Positions 45,165 through 55,834 of a DNA stretch of 64,000 nt are shown one piece after another; the first letter of the stretch is position 1, and every line of letters starts with the position of its first letter. The position numbers were made by a program, and so were the translations under genes. Source of the DNA: Panax quinquefolius (lineage: Eukaryota > Streptophyta > Magnoliopsida > Apiales > Araliaceae); the NCBI GenBank assembly GCA_020205615.1, contig CM035166.1:92544706-92608705 (forward strand), written 5' to 3'. The notes under the pieces are model-generated. The model was not told where the DNA came from, made no database searches, and saw only the letters and a list, made by a program, of their open reading frames with translations.

Positions 45165-46952
45165 CTATAGACCAATGATATTCAATAATATCATCATTTA
45201 GGACCGAGGATGATGAAAAATATTTTAAAGAAAATGAATCCAGTGAGACAGAAAGACAAATAGTAAGGATTCGTATAACAGTTTATCCAAGATCAATAAT
45301 ACTCTATAATAACCAATTTTGAAGTAGAATTCAAAAATAAAGATCAAAACATGGATACAATCAAAGATAGTAACCATAATAGACATCTTGGACAAAAAGA
45401 AGAAAATTTTATTTTTCTATTGAATAGTCTTGCGTGATTCGTGAATAGTCTTGATCACGTGAATAAGTCTTAGATATCGTGAATAGTAAACCCGACACAA
45501 AAAGTTCCAAATTTGATAAAAAGTTCAAACTAATATTTTGGCATAATGATATTGAAGAAAATAATATCATTTAAGAAGAAATAATATCCCTTACCTCAAA
45601 ATAACGGTACTTCTGATAGGAATATCGGATAGAAAGTCGAAGGAAACTTGTACCGAATAGCAACTCTCAAAGTATCAAAATACTCACAAAAATACACTCG
45701 ATAATATAAAGAGAAAGAAAACTTGTTTCTGGTGTGATTTTCAATTCTAACTTAAGCGTCTATTTATAGGAAAATGTTAAAACGCCATAGGAGACTAAAA
45801 TAATAAAATAATATTATTTAAAATAATTCTACGCATGCCATCCTTTGTTGACAATTCAAGCTAGCCACCTTTGAACCAATTTTCAGCCCACATGTGATAA
45901 AACCAAAGTGGGTCCCACCCCATAATTTAATAAAAATTAATTTATTTTTCGAAACTTAAATAATTCATAGAAAATAGCCCGTTTATCAGAAAAATACGAA
46001 TTTTATGTCCATTCTTCCTGAAATCGAATTCTCTACAACTTTTTATCTTTGAGTTTTTCTAAATTCCAAATAGAAAATATTCGAAATCCACAAATGGATG
46101 ATTTTTAATACCTCCCTTCCGACAAAATACTGATAAAATACCTCAGCATTAATTCCTTCATTTATAACCACATAAATAAATCCATTATTTATATTCACAT
46201 CAAATAAATATTTCCTTATCATATAAATCAATAATTAATTATTCACAAATAATATTACAGAATCACAATTATGACAACCAGGCCGTTCCTGGAAAGAGGG
46301 GGCTTCCGATAAGAATTTCTTCTTCTTGGCGCAATTATTAGGTGACCAAACTCTCTCCTCGATGAACTTTCTAGACATTTCCAATAATGCTATCTCATAA
46401 TATTATTCAAATAATATGAATTATTGATCCAATAATGGAAAATATTGTGCAGTGACAATTATTGAAACAGCAAAAATATCAATGCAGTAATTATTGAATC
46501 AATAAAATAAAATATTAAACAGTAATTACTGTAACAATTATTGAGTAGTGCCTTCTTACGTAAGAATCAATAATTCAACAATATTGTGCAAAAAGCAGTA
46601 TCTTCTTTGCAACGCCAGACATCAGATTTTTAACCACGGTGTATTCCAACAAATGTTAACGGTAACTACTCAGATTATTTGTAAAAACTCTCATTTTTTT
46701 CATCCGACTGTTATCCGTTATGGGGCCCACAAATGGTTGCGTCGTCGTACGAATATTCTCCGATAGAAATAATATTCCACGACCAAATGAATATTCCCCG
46801 ACAAAATGAATATTTTATAACCACTTGCTTATTTTGCAAAATTTTCACATTTCACCCATATCCAAAGCATTATATCAAATTAATACCTTATTAATTTAGA
46901 ATAATGAATAGAGAAAAATTCACTTTTATTTATAATAAGTTGGGGTCTTACA
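45165..46952 (-). mobile_element. Family-A LTR of A1, 5' part
   Basis: Minus orientation, starting TGTAAGACCCCAAC at 46952. With 26298-26989 it makes one family-A LTR of about 2.48 kb. It is shorter than the others mainly because the TTACTATTCAC minisatellite is reduced (about 45,420-45,500). A TATA box lies near 45,755 (minus). It is preceded in the minus sense by the integrase of A1 and followed by a primer site and gag. Confidence 0.88.
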
Positions 46953-46966
46953 ACCTCCCTCCTTAT
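46953..46966 (-). other. A1 polypurine tract
   Basis: The minus strand reads TAAGGAGGGAGGT immediately before the LTR start TGTAAG. Confidence 0.85.
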
Positions 46967-47030
46967 AAAATTTCGTTCTCGATATTGACGTACGTACCTG
47001 GTGTTTCGAACAGGTGAGGGTACCTTGCTT

Positions 47031-48428
47031 TCATTTTCGATTCCTCCACAAAACCGTAACTTGTGGTATAACCTTGGTGCGTAGGACATGCTCTTTCCTA
47101 TCCAAGATCTTAACAGGTACCTCTTCGTACGTTAAATCTTCGGCTATCTCGTCTGGTTCTAACGCAATAATATGGTTCGGGTCTTTCACATATTTACGAA
47201 GCATGGATATGTGAAAAATATTATGAACACGAGACATACTTGGAGGTAATGCGAGTCTATAAGCCACATTTCCTATTCTGTCAAGAATCTCAAATGGACC
47301 AACAAATCTTGGATTGAGCTTTCCTCTCTTTCCAAATCTTGTAACTCCCTTCCATGGAGCAACACGTAACAGTACATGATCTCCAATATTAAACTCCACG
47401 TCCTTTCTATGAAGATCAGCATAACTCTTTTGTCGATCTTGTGAGGTTTGAATACGTTGTCGAATCATTTGGATCTTTTCTGTAGTCATGCGTACTAATT
47501 CTGGTCCTAACAACGTTGCTTCTCCCACCTCATCCCAACATACTGGAGAACGACACTTTCGTCCATACAACGCCTCAAATGGAGCCATGCATATACTTGT
47601 TTGATAATTGTTGTTGTAGGAGAATTCTACCAATGGCAAGTACTTATCCCAACTCCCTTTGAAATCTAGGACACAAAGCCTTAATAGATCTTTAAGAGTT
47701 TGAATAGTCCTCTCTGATTGCCCGTCCGTTTGAGGATGGTATGTCGAGCTGAATCGTAAATCCGTGCCCATAGCTTTCTGCAAGCTAACCCAAAATCGTG
47801 AAGCGAATCTTGGGTCACGATCTGAAACTATGGATACTGGCATGCCATGCAATCGGACAATCTCATTCACGTACATACGAGCAAGGCGTTCAAGGGAATA
47901 AGTCTCACGTATCGGCAAGAAATGGGCAGACTTGGTTAATCTATCAACAATAACCCAAATCGCATCTATGTCTTGAGAAACTTTGGGAAGACCTGTAACG
48001 AAATCCATAGTAATGTGTTCCCACTTCCATTCCAGAATCTCAAGTGGTTGCAATGGACCTTTTGGCACTTGATGCTCCGCCTTTACACGTTGACAAGTTA
48101 AGCACATCGAGATAAACTCTGTGATCTCTTTCTTCATATTGTTCCACCAAAATGTATGTCGAATATCATGATACATTTTGGTACTCCCAGGATGGATTGC
48201 AAATGAGGTGTTGTGTGCCTCCATGATTCTATGCTTCAAGTCAGAATCGTTAGGAACACAAAGTCTGGAGTTGAATCTAAGTATTCCTTCTTCATCGATT
48301 CTCGCTTCTGGAATAGCTCCTTCTTGCACTTTCTTCTTCATACGTATTAGCCCCAGGTCCGTAGCTTGAGCAACTTTAACTTTATCGATTAAAGTCGGTT
48401 CTACTCTGTTAGTTCCCAGAGGGCACAA
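47031..48428 (-). CDS. A1 integrase with partial chromodomain (465 codons, open)
   Basis: Integrase inserts the DNA copy of the element into the host genome. In this open frame the zinc-binding HHCC block spans about residues 71-113 and ends CLTCQRVKAE. The D,D,E core is visible as MDFVTGLP, VSDRDPRFASRFW and YHPQTDGQSERTIQTL. The GPF motif NPRFVGPFEILDRIGN lies near residue 380. The C-terminal chromodomain starts EEVPVKILDRKEHVL and is cut after LWRNRK: about 20 codons seen in A2 are missing before MKARYPHLF resumes in another frame. The first seven codons (48428-48407) come from the inserted LTR C, so the apparent start is accidental. Upstream pol lies beyond that insertion at 53,843 onward. 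Confidence 0.9.
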   Translation of the reverse strand: MCPLGTNRVEPTLIDKVKVAQATDLGLIRMKKKVQEGAIPEARIDEEGILRFNSRLCVPNDSDLKHRIMEAHNTSFAIHPGSTKMYHDIRHTFWWNNMKKEITEFISMCLTCQRVKAEHQVPKGPLQPLEILEWKWEHITMDFVTGLPKVSQDIDAIWVIVDRLTKSAHFLPIRETYSLERLARMYVNEIVRLHGMPVSIVSDRDPRFASRFWVSLQKAMGTDLRFSSTYHPQTDGQSERTIQTLKDLLRLCVLDFKGSWDKYLPLVEFSYNNNYQTSICMAPFEALYGRKCRSPVCWDEVGEATLLGPELVRMTTEKIQMIRQRIQTSQDRQKSYADLHRKDVEFNIGDHVLLRVAPWKGVTRFGKRGKLNPRFVGPFEILDRIGNVAYRLALPPSMSRVHNIFHISMLRKYVKDPNHIIALEPDEIAEDLTYEEVPVKILDRKEHVLRTKVIPQVTVLWRNRK

Positions 48429-51400
48429 TAAATCTAGAAGGGGGGGTTGAATAGATCCTTTTTATTTCAAATACTTTTCTGGTTTATGTTGTATTGTTCT
48501 TATTAGAGTATATGACAAACATAAGAATCTTTACAAGCACAACGGAATAAGTAAAAGATTCCCTTTCATTGATATATTCATAATCATACATACATTTTTC
48601 GTAGGGTTAGTTTAGTTGTAAGCAATTAGAACATACATAGCAGTTATAGCAGTTATAGACATAATGTAAAAGACACAAGGGGTTTTAAGTGGTTCAGAGA
48701 CTCAAGCTCCTAATCCACTCTTCTGCTTTCAACTAGCAGGATTTCCACTAAGGAAGGGCAGCACCCTGAATCTCTACGATTCCTTCAAGGCCAGCAGCCT
48801 TGGGACTTTAGTTCACTAAGAACTCTTCAAGGCCAGCAGTCTTGGGACTCCTCTAGTTCCCTAGGAACTCTTCAAGCCCAGCAGGCTTGGAACTTCATTT
48901 AGTCCCTTTGGACAAGGACCCTGTGAGACCCCAGATTTTATCAATAAAGATTTAAATTTTGTCGAAATAATTTTTAATATTATGGTGTGAATTTGAGATA
49001 ATATTATAGTTGTGGGTAGTATTTATAAGTTTTGCAAAGTATGCAAGTGGTTATATTATATTCGATTGGTCAGGGAATATTCGGTTTAGCAGGGAATATT
49101 CGTGCAACGGCTCAATCATTGGTGGACCCCACAACAGAATTATTGTCGGATTGAGAAAACGACAAAAATATTTTATTGAAATAACGGCGGAAGTTTTACC
49201 GCTGATCTTTGTTGAACTACTCGATAGTAAAAAGTACGATGTACGTGTGGTTGCATAGTAGCACACCGGTATTGATTATTGATGCTTATGTGAGAAGTCA
49301 CTCGGTTTGATTCCATTATTGTCGATTAATAATATGAATTATTATAGCGATAATGACGTTTTGTTTTATTCTTATTATTAACGTAATAAAATGCGAAACA
49401 TCTTTTCATATAAAATGAATACTTTATTAAAGTTATTCTATAAATAGAATATATTATATTTTATTATGCATAGTGTTGCGTAGTGTTTTTACATAGTGTT
49501 GCATAGTGTTTGCATAGTAAAATGTTTTTATATAAATAGAATATATGATATTTTATTTAAAAGATTTTGTTTTAAATATGGAATAGTCAGATTAAAGTAA
49601 ATCAATCTAGGCCGTTCATGGATTAATTACTATGCATTCTATTTTCCTATAAATAGAAGCTCATTCCTTCATTATTTTCTTACGAATTCAATTGAAACTC
49701 TAGATAGAGAAATTATAGAGAGAAGCTATAGAGAAAAATCTATAGAGAGAAAGAAGAAGTATTCGGTACTTCACTACTTTGATATCCATTGTCTTTTTAC
49801 GGTAGTGGATATTATTTGTTGTACCTGTAAGGGGTATTATTCTTTCTTATTCATGAAGAGAACTTCATTATTCCATTCATTATTATTACATTGGAATAAC
49901 TCAGTAAAAGTGGCATACCCTATACATAACTTTGTATCAATGGCATACCTATACTTGGTGAAATCCTTATATTATTCCATTCTTATTTATTCTGTTGGAA
50001 TAACTTTATATCTGTGAATCCCCTATACTTGGTGATCTTCTTACATTATTCCATTCTTTATTATTCATTGTTGAATATCACATGCGTGTGTTTTACACCG
50101 GACTGGTTCCATTGTTTATTACTCGCATTTATTATTACATTGGAATATCACATGCATGTATTTTACCTTTGGACTGGTTCCATTGTTTATTATTCAAAGC
50201 ATTTATTATTACATTGGATCATCCTCGCTTGTGAATTTCACGACTTTGGTTCCGTTATTATTATTCTATTGGAATAACTTTGTCATCTGAAATCGCATGT
50301 ATGGTGATTTCTTTTGTTATTCCATTCTTTATTATACCCAGTTGGTTAAAATTTTGACTTCTATACTCCATGAAATTAGTAGAATATCCTTGATATTTGC
50401 GTTTCATTCAGTATCTTTTCATGGAAATATTCTTCTGATCATTCTTGAATTTTACTCTACAAAACAGTATCATGTTGAAAATTTGGACGTTAATAATTCT
50501 GGATTAAATAATTCTTGAACTTGTTTTATTGAATTATTATGTCATTGTCATCATCCTCATGTTATATTATGTTATCTTTGGCTTACGTGCATAGATGAAC
50601 TTAGTATGATTATGAGCGAGGATCATTCGGTATAATCATGGCTTGATATAAATGATGTGACAAAAGTCCTCGATGGCACATAATGCGATGATGGATAGTT
50701 TTTTTGGTATGATTATGACCGGGGGTGATTCGGGTATAGTCATGACCATTGATAATTTGATGAAAATCCTTGGCCGTGGTAGTGCAGGGATGATTAGATA
50801 TTGTGGTTTATTCATTAAACCTGAGTCTTAGTGATAAAATTGATGAAAACCTTTTAAAACCTAAAAGATAGTAGACTTTATTTTCTACTTGACTCTTTTA
50901 ATGGATTGCACATTCCATTGCAGCTTAAACCGGTTTGTCTATTGTATTTTATCGGTTTAACATTGTTGAAGGCTAATGATAATTTATTACGCATTATCTT
51001 AGTCATAATATTTCTTCTTGGGCTAGTTGAGCTCACCCTTTCTTTCATTGTTCTCTTGGAAATGAGAACGTAGCCGGGACTAGTCGGGAAATGGAGTGAC
51101 GGTCCAGGTGATAGCATTAGTAGTCCTCACTATTCTGTTAGATAGTGTGACAATAAATTTAATGAGGACTTATTCTAAGAGTGGATATTGTCTAGAAGAC
51201 AATATTTGTATTTAAGTTTTGTCGTATGTTACACGACAGTTGTATAATTAAGTTTGTATTTGATTTATGTACCATGTAAGTGGCGACCCAAGATGGGTGA
51301 TGTATACCTAATTTTGGGGGCGTCACAGACCCTTTGGCCCTGCTTTGTTTAGTCCCTCCGAACAAGGACCCTCTTGGCCCTGCTTCATTTAGTCCCTCTG

Positions 51401-53837
51401 GACAAGGATCCCTCAGGCTGCTAAGATGTCTTCATGCTCTGAACATCTTCTATCCTTAGCAGCTTGGCTTGATCATCCTTGAAGAGCAGTTGAGTGTTGC
51501 ATGATGCTCAGCTTCTTAGGTTGCTCAACTACTCCGGATGACCCCTTGATGAACCGCCTTGAAGATCATTCTTCTTGGTACTTGATGACTGCACATGAGA
51601 GGCTTCTAAGATGACCGTAAGCTCTTCTGTAAAATAGTTAGAAGATTTCTAATTCTTGACACCAAGATGGCTTTTGTGATCTCCCTTCTTGCTACTCGAT
51701 GCCTTCTCATAATGGACTTGCTAAGATGACCGTAAGCTCTTCTCTATTGTACTTAGAGTCTTCCCAAGATGGACATCCAGATGGCATGATGTTCTCTTTT
51801 CTCTCTGCAGTTCAGAACACTTTTCAAGTAGTAGAACTCTCACTTCTACATAGTAGAACTCACACTTCTACTTCTTTCTTGATCTGACTTCTGAGTGTTC
51901 TTGGTGGATCGTAGAGTGAGCCTTCGGACTCACTATCACATGGTTTAGATCAGTCCACATTCCCTCCAAAATTGACAACTCCAGCAACCTTTGATCTTTG
52001 AAGCTCTTCTACATTTATACACATTCCCAATCCTTCCGTTGGAAAGTAGCCGTTGGAAGCTATTCAAATGTCTTCACATATCTCAAGTTGTTTGAGGTAG
52101 ACTGCTTGATGTGACATGACATACTTTTTCTGACTCTGCAGTCTACTGTTTCACCTACCCTGTCAGATGTATCACTTTACTATCTTGGGCAGGTCGAAGA
52201 CTTTATTTCTTTTAATTTATTGATCAGAGGTTGTCCTTTTGCATCGATGCTCTCAATAAGCACTTGTCCGAATATTACCCTTCAGATTGAACCGTTGCCA
52301 ATGCTTCAGTCTTTAGGTATCTGAACTCTACGATTCTGATGCACGTCTTCAGGGACCTGATCGTAGTGTCTTGCTGAGTGTTGCTCGTTGACTTGGAAGA
52401 GTTAACACTACGATCCTGAAGAGTGTTGATTGGATCTTCAATGTAGAACACCTCTTCCTTGTATTGTGCGATTGCTTCATACTTCATTTTGCTTCGATTA
52501 TTCTCGACATCGATGGCCTAATTCCTTGCTTTCGGTCCCTTCTCAATATCAAGACACTTGATTTGTGGCGCGTCGACTTTGATTTCTCTGGTGATCTTCC
52601 TTCACTTATCATCAATGAACCGACCGCACTTAATCACTTTAGTCTTGCTCTCGGGTGACCAAAGATTTAGGTTCACCTTCCATCGTTCCTTCTTTGTTTG
52701 GCTAACACTACGATCTTGGTTGCTTCCAAGATCGTTGTCTTCGTTCTCTTCGACAACTCTTGCATTAGGCCGACTTTTCCTTAGTCATTCTTTGAAGTCT
52801 TCATTGGATCTCCTTGTGGAAGACTTCATCACGAATGGCCTTACACCTTAATCTTAACGCCGATTGGGTTTGTGCTTAGATCTTCAGTTAGCCTTGCATG
52901 CCATTCGTTGAGTGCTCTCTGGTTCCCTTACTGTGGAATGCATTATTGCAGTGCCAACCAGAGGTTTCGTATCTTTGGATATTATGGGAGTGCTCATTTG
53001 TTGAGAATCGTATCTACTCTACGATTCTGACTTTGCATTTTGAGCACTTCTGTTGGAGTCGTAGTCCTGCACTCTACGATTTAGGTTTGGCTTTGCAAAC
53101 ACTACAATCCCGAGATCAGATCTTGACACTCTACGATTTCTGCCTTGTGTTTGTTATCTTCATCCGATCTTGCCCGACTACGATCTCTGCATTCATTCAG
53201 TGGACTCTACGATCTTAGAGTGTAGCCTACGATCCTTGTCTTGGCTTTGGCATCGATAGACTCTACAACTCTGAGTGTAGTCTACATTTCATACTTAGCT
53301 TCGGCAGATGGTCATTCGGCTTATAGACAGGCTGTCTCTACGATTCTGAACATGACTTCCTCAGCACACTACGATCCCGAGGAAGCTCTTCTCTACACAC
53401 TATGATCCTTCTTCGCTTCCCCTGGAAGTCTACGAACTCCGAGATCTCACTATCTTGCATACTCCTATTCTGCCTCGATAGCTCCTGAGTTAACTCTAAC
53501 TCTCCCGGCGGACTCACGACTTCAGTGCGGTTCTCGATTTATCGAATGAGCCTATCTATTACATCATAAGATCAACCTAACAAGCTTGATCTTTCTATAT
53601 TTATAGTCCTTGTACATCATTTCTTTTTAAGGACTTTACAAAGCTGTTTTGCTTATGTAGGATCAACCTAACATATTTGTTCAATTCATTCTAAGTCCTT
53701 GTACATATATTTCTATTATTTATCAAAGGACTTTACAGCTTTTCTTCATGCAAGCATACTTGCATATTCATTCATATATATATCATAATCAAATCATATA
53801 TTAAATAGGAATATCATTCACATGTTTATTCCTGACA
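48407..53837. mobile_element. Solo LTR of a third family (C), ~3.0 kb, split by a solo B LTR
   Basis: The unit starts TGTTAGTTCCCAGAGGG and ends TTATTCCTGACA. It is flanked by 5-bp duplications TACTC (48402-48406 and 53838-53842), which lie inside the A1 pol. After removing the B LTR and its duplication about 3.0 kb remains. No second LTR copy, primer site or pol was found, so it is read as a solo LTR left by recombination. The interior has repeats of CAAGGCCAGCAGCCTTGGGA type (48,785-48,900) and of TTTAGTCCCTCNGGACAAGGA type (48,900-51,415). Further right, CTACGAT words are very dense (52,300-53,440). Superfamily is uncertain; the GGGGGGGTTGAATAG motif near the start occurs in several long plant LTRs. 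Confidence 0.75.
48922..51327 (+). mobile_element. Solo family-B LTR
   Basis: 2406 bp, TGTGAGACCCC...GGGGGCGTCACA, with exact 5-bp target duplications GACCC (48917-48921 and 51328-51332) and no internal region. It carries the TATA box TATAAATA at 49648-49655 and the TTATTATTACATTGGAA array at 49,860-50,280. It sits inside LTR C, so it is younger than it. Confidence 0.93.
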
Positions 53838-53842
53838 TACTC

Positions 53843-55442
53843 GTATATTCGCCATCATCAAGTGGGTCCCTGAAGTCTTTAATTCTACCTCCATCCTTTG
53901 CAAGTCATACAGAATGGGCCTTTGCATTGATAATATCGCACTCGTACCCGTATATGATCTTTTAATCAATGCGTCAGCTACTACGTTCGCTTTTCCAAGA
54001 TGATATTAAATAGTGTGATCGTAATCTTTCAATAGTTCAAGCCAACGTCGTTGCCGCATGTTGAGTTCTTTTTGGGTGATGAAATATTTGAGGCTTTTAT
54101 GGTCCGTATAAATCTCCACTTTCTCCCCATACAAGTAGTGTCTCCAAATTTTCAATGCGAATCATTTCTTTGCTAACTCCGGATCATGAGTAGGATAATT
54201 CCTCTCATATTCGTTGAGTTGTCGTGAGGCATAGGCTATGACTTTCCCATGTTGCATGAGAACACATCCTAACCCTTTGCCTGAAGTATCGCTGTAGATA
54301 ACAAATCCATCCGTACCAGATGGTATTGCCAGAACAGGTGCCGAAATAAGTCTCCTCTTGAGCTCTTGGAAACTCTTCTCGCATTCCTTGCTCCATACGA
54401 ATTTTGTATCTTTCCGAGTCAACTGAGTTAACGGAATAGCGATTCAAGAAAATCCTTCCACGAATCTCCGATAATAACCAGCTAAGCCCAGAAAGCTGCG
54501 TACTTCGGTTGCTCCCAACTTTGTATTGCTTCAATCTTCGTCGGGTCAACAGATACTCCATGTTTTGACACCACGTGCCCAAGGAATGCTACTTCCTCAA
54601 GCCAAAATTCACATTTCTTCAGCTTGGCATAAAGCTTGTTTTCACGAATCCTTTCAAGTATCAGCTTCAAATAGTGCTCATGATCTTCACGGCTTTTGGA
54701 ATAGATGAGGATGTCATCAATAAATACAACAACGAATTGATCCAAATATTCCTTGAATACACGGTTCATCATATCCATGAAAGCAGCTGGAACATTAGTC
54801 AATCCAAAAGACATGATTAAGAATTCATAATGCCGTCATCGAGTTACGAAGGCGGTCTTTGGAATATCCTCGCTTTAATCTTGGTGATGATATTCGAACG
54901 AAGGTCGATCTTTTAAAGAATTGTGCTCCTTTGCAATCGGTCGAACAGTCATCAATGTGAGGTAATTCTGGATACCTATTCTTGATGGTGACATGGTTTA
55001 ATTCTCGGTAGTCAATACAAAGTCGCATACTCCCGTCTTTCTTCTTTACGAATAAAACAGGAGCACCCCAAGGAGATGTACTAGAACGAATGAAATCGAT
55101 GTCTAACAATTCCTGTAGTTGGACTTTTAACTCCTGAAGTTCAATAGGAGCCATTCTATATGGGGTTTTAGAAATGGGTTTTGTACCCGGTTCAAGGTCA
55201 ATAAAGAATTTAACATCACGTTCTGGGGGTAGACTGGGAAGTTCTTCAGGAAATACATTAGGAAATTCTTTAACAACAGAAATATTATGCGAATTTGACT
55301 TGTCTCTGTTCAAATCCATAACATGGGCTAAGAAAGCTTGACATCCAATTTTCAATAAACGAATAGCTTTGTGGCGAATAAAACCTTCTGTTCCTCCGTG
55401 CATCCCAAGACATCGAATATCTTGGTAATTTGTTTGACCCAC
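53843..55442 (-). pseudogene. A1 pol: RT and RNase H
   Basis: The minus-strand blocks run from 55,440 down. The C-terminal protease-RT linker is [13 protein letters not shown], followed by [16 protein letters not shown] and [15 protein letters not shown] has [20 protein letters not shown] then [11 protein letters not shown]. After a small frameshift near 54,820 come [19 protein letters not shown] and the catalytic box [13 protein letters not shown] at about 54,700. RNase H starts [16 protein letters not shown] (54,295) and ends in [14 protein letters not shown] and [13 protein letters not shown] sequence near 54,090. Reading is mostly open in three blocks (54825-55442, 54482-54814, 54162-54422). 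Pol is then interrupted at 53842 by LTR C and continues as the integrase at 48,401. Confidence 0.88.
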
Positions 55443-55714
55443 GTTTCCGCCTTGATCGGATCTGGCTTTCCAATAAATTTTGATGGTCCCAATTCCTTGA
55501 ACTGCTTGGCTGTGACAGACCGCACGTTGGTATCACTTCCACCCGTATTTTGTACACGAGTCTCCCTCGTCTGATTTTGCATGAACTGCAAAAAGCTCCT
55601 AAACATTCCATCATTCATCGTTTGCTCGGCAGTGTTGTTTACATGAGGAATATTGTCTTCCAGTTGCACGTTCTCCTGGTTTGTAACTAAAGGTTGTTCC
55701 ACAGTCTCATACAC
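55352..55714 (-). pseudogene. A1 gag N-terminal part fused to pol by deletion
   Basis: It opens like the copy at 25,631-26,080, with shared blocks VNNTAEQTMNDGMFRSFLQF and [14 protein letters not shown]. After EEQKVLFAT it jumps into the sequence before RT ([14 protein letters not shown]) at about 55,375. The junction lies in GCCACAAAGC. Related copies read GCCACCTTT in gag and GCCATAAAGC in pol, so about 1.3 kb (gag C-terminus, zinc knuckle, protease) has been lost at a short shared word. Confidence 0.8.
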
Positions 55715-55834
55715 TCCATTGTTAACGTTCTAAGCAGCCATTCTTAAATACTGCCATAAAACAAGGGTTAATTAAACAAATTAACATATCACATAATATC
55801 CCTATATTATGACTGACCAACAAATAAGCTTATA

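Noticed and set aside
48407..53837. LTR C as a full-length retrotransposon with internal genes
   Set aside because: No repeated LTR, primer site, polypurine tract or pol motif is present once the B LTR is removed. The ends and one target duplication fit a single LTR.
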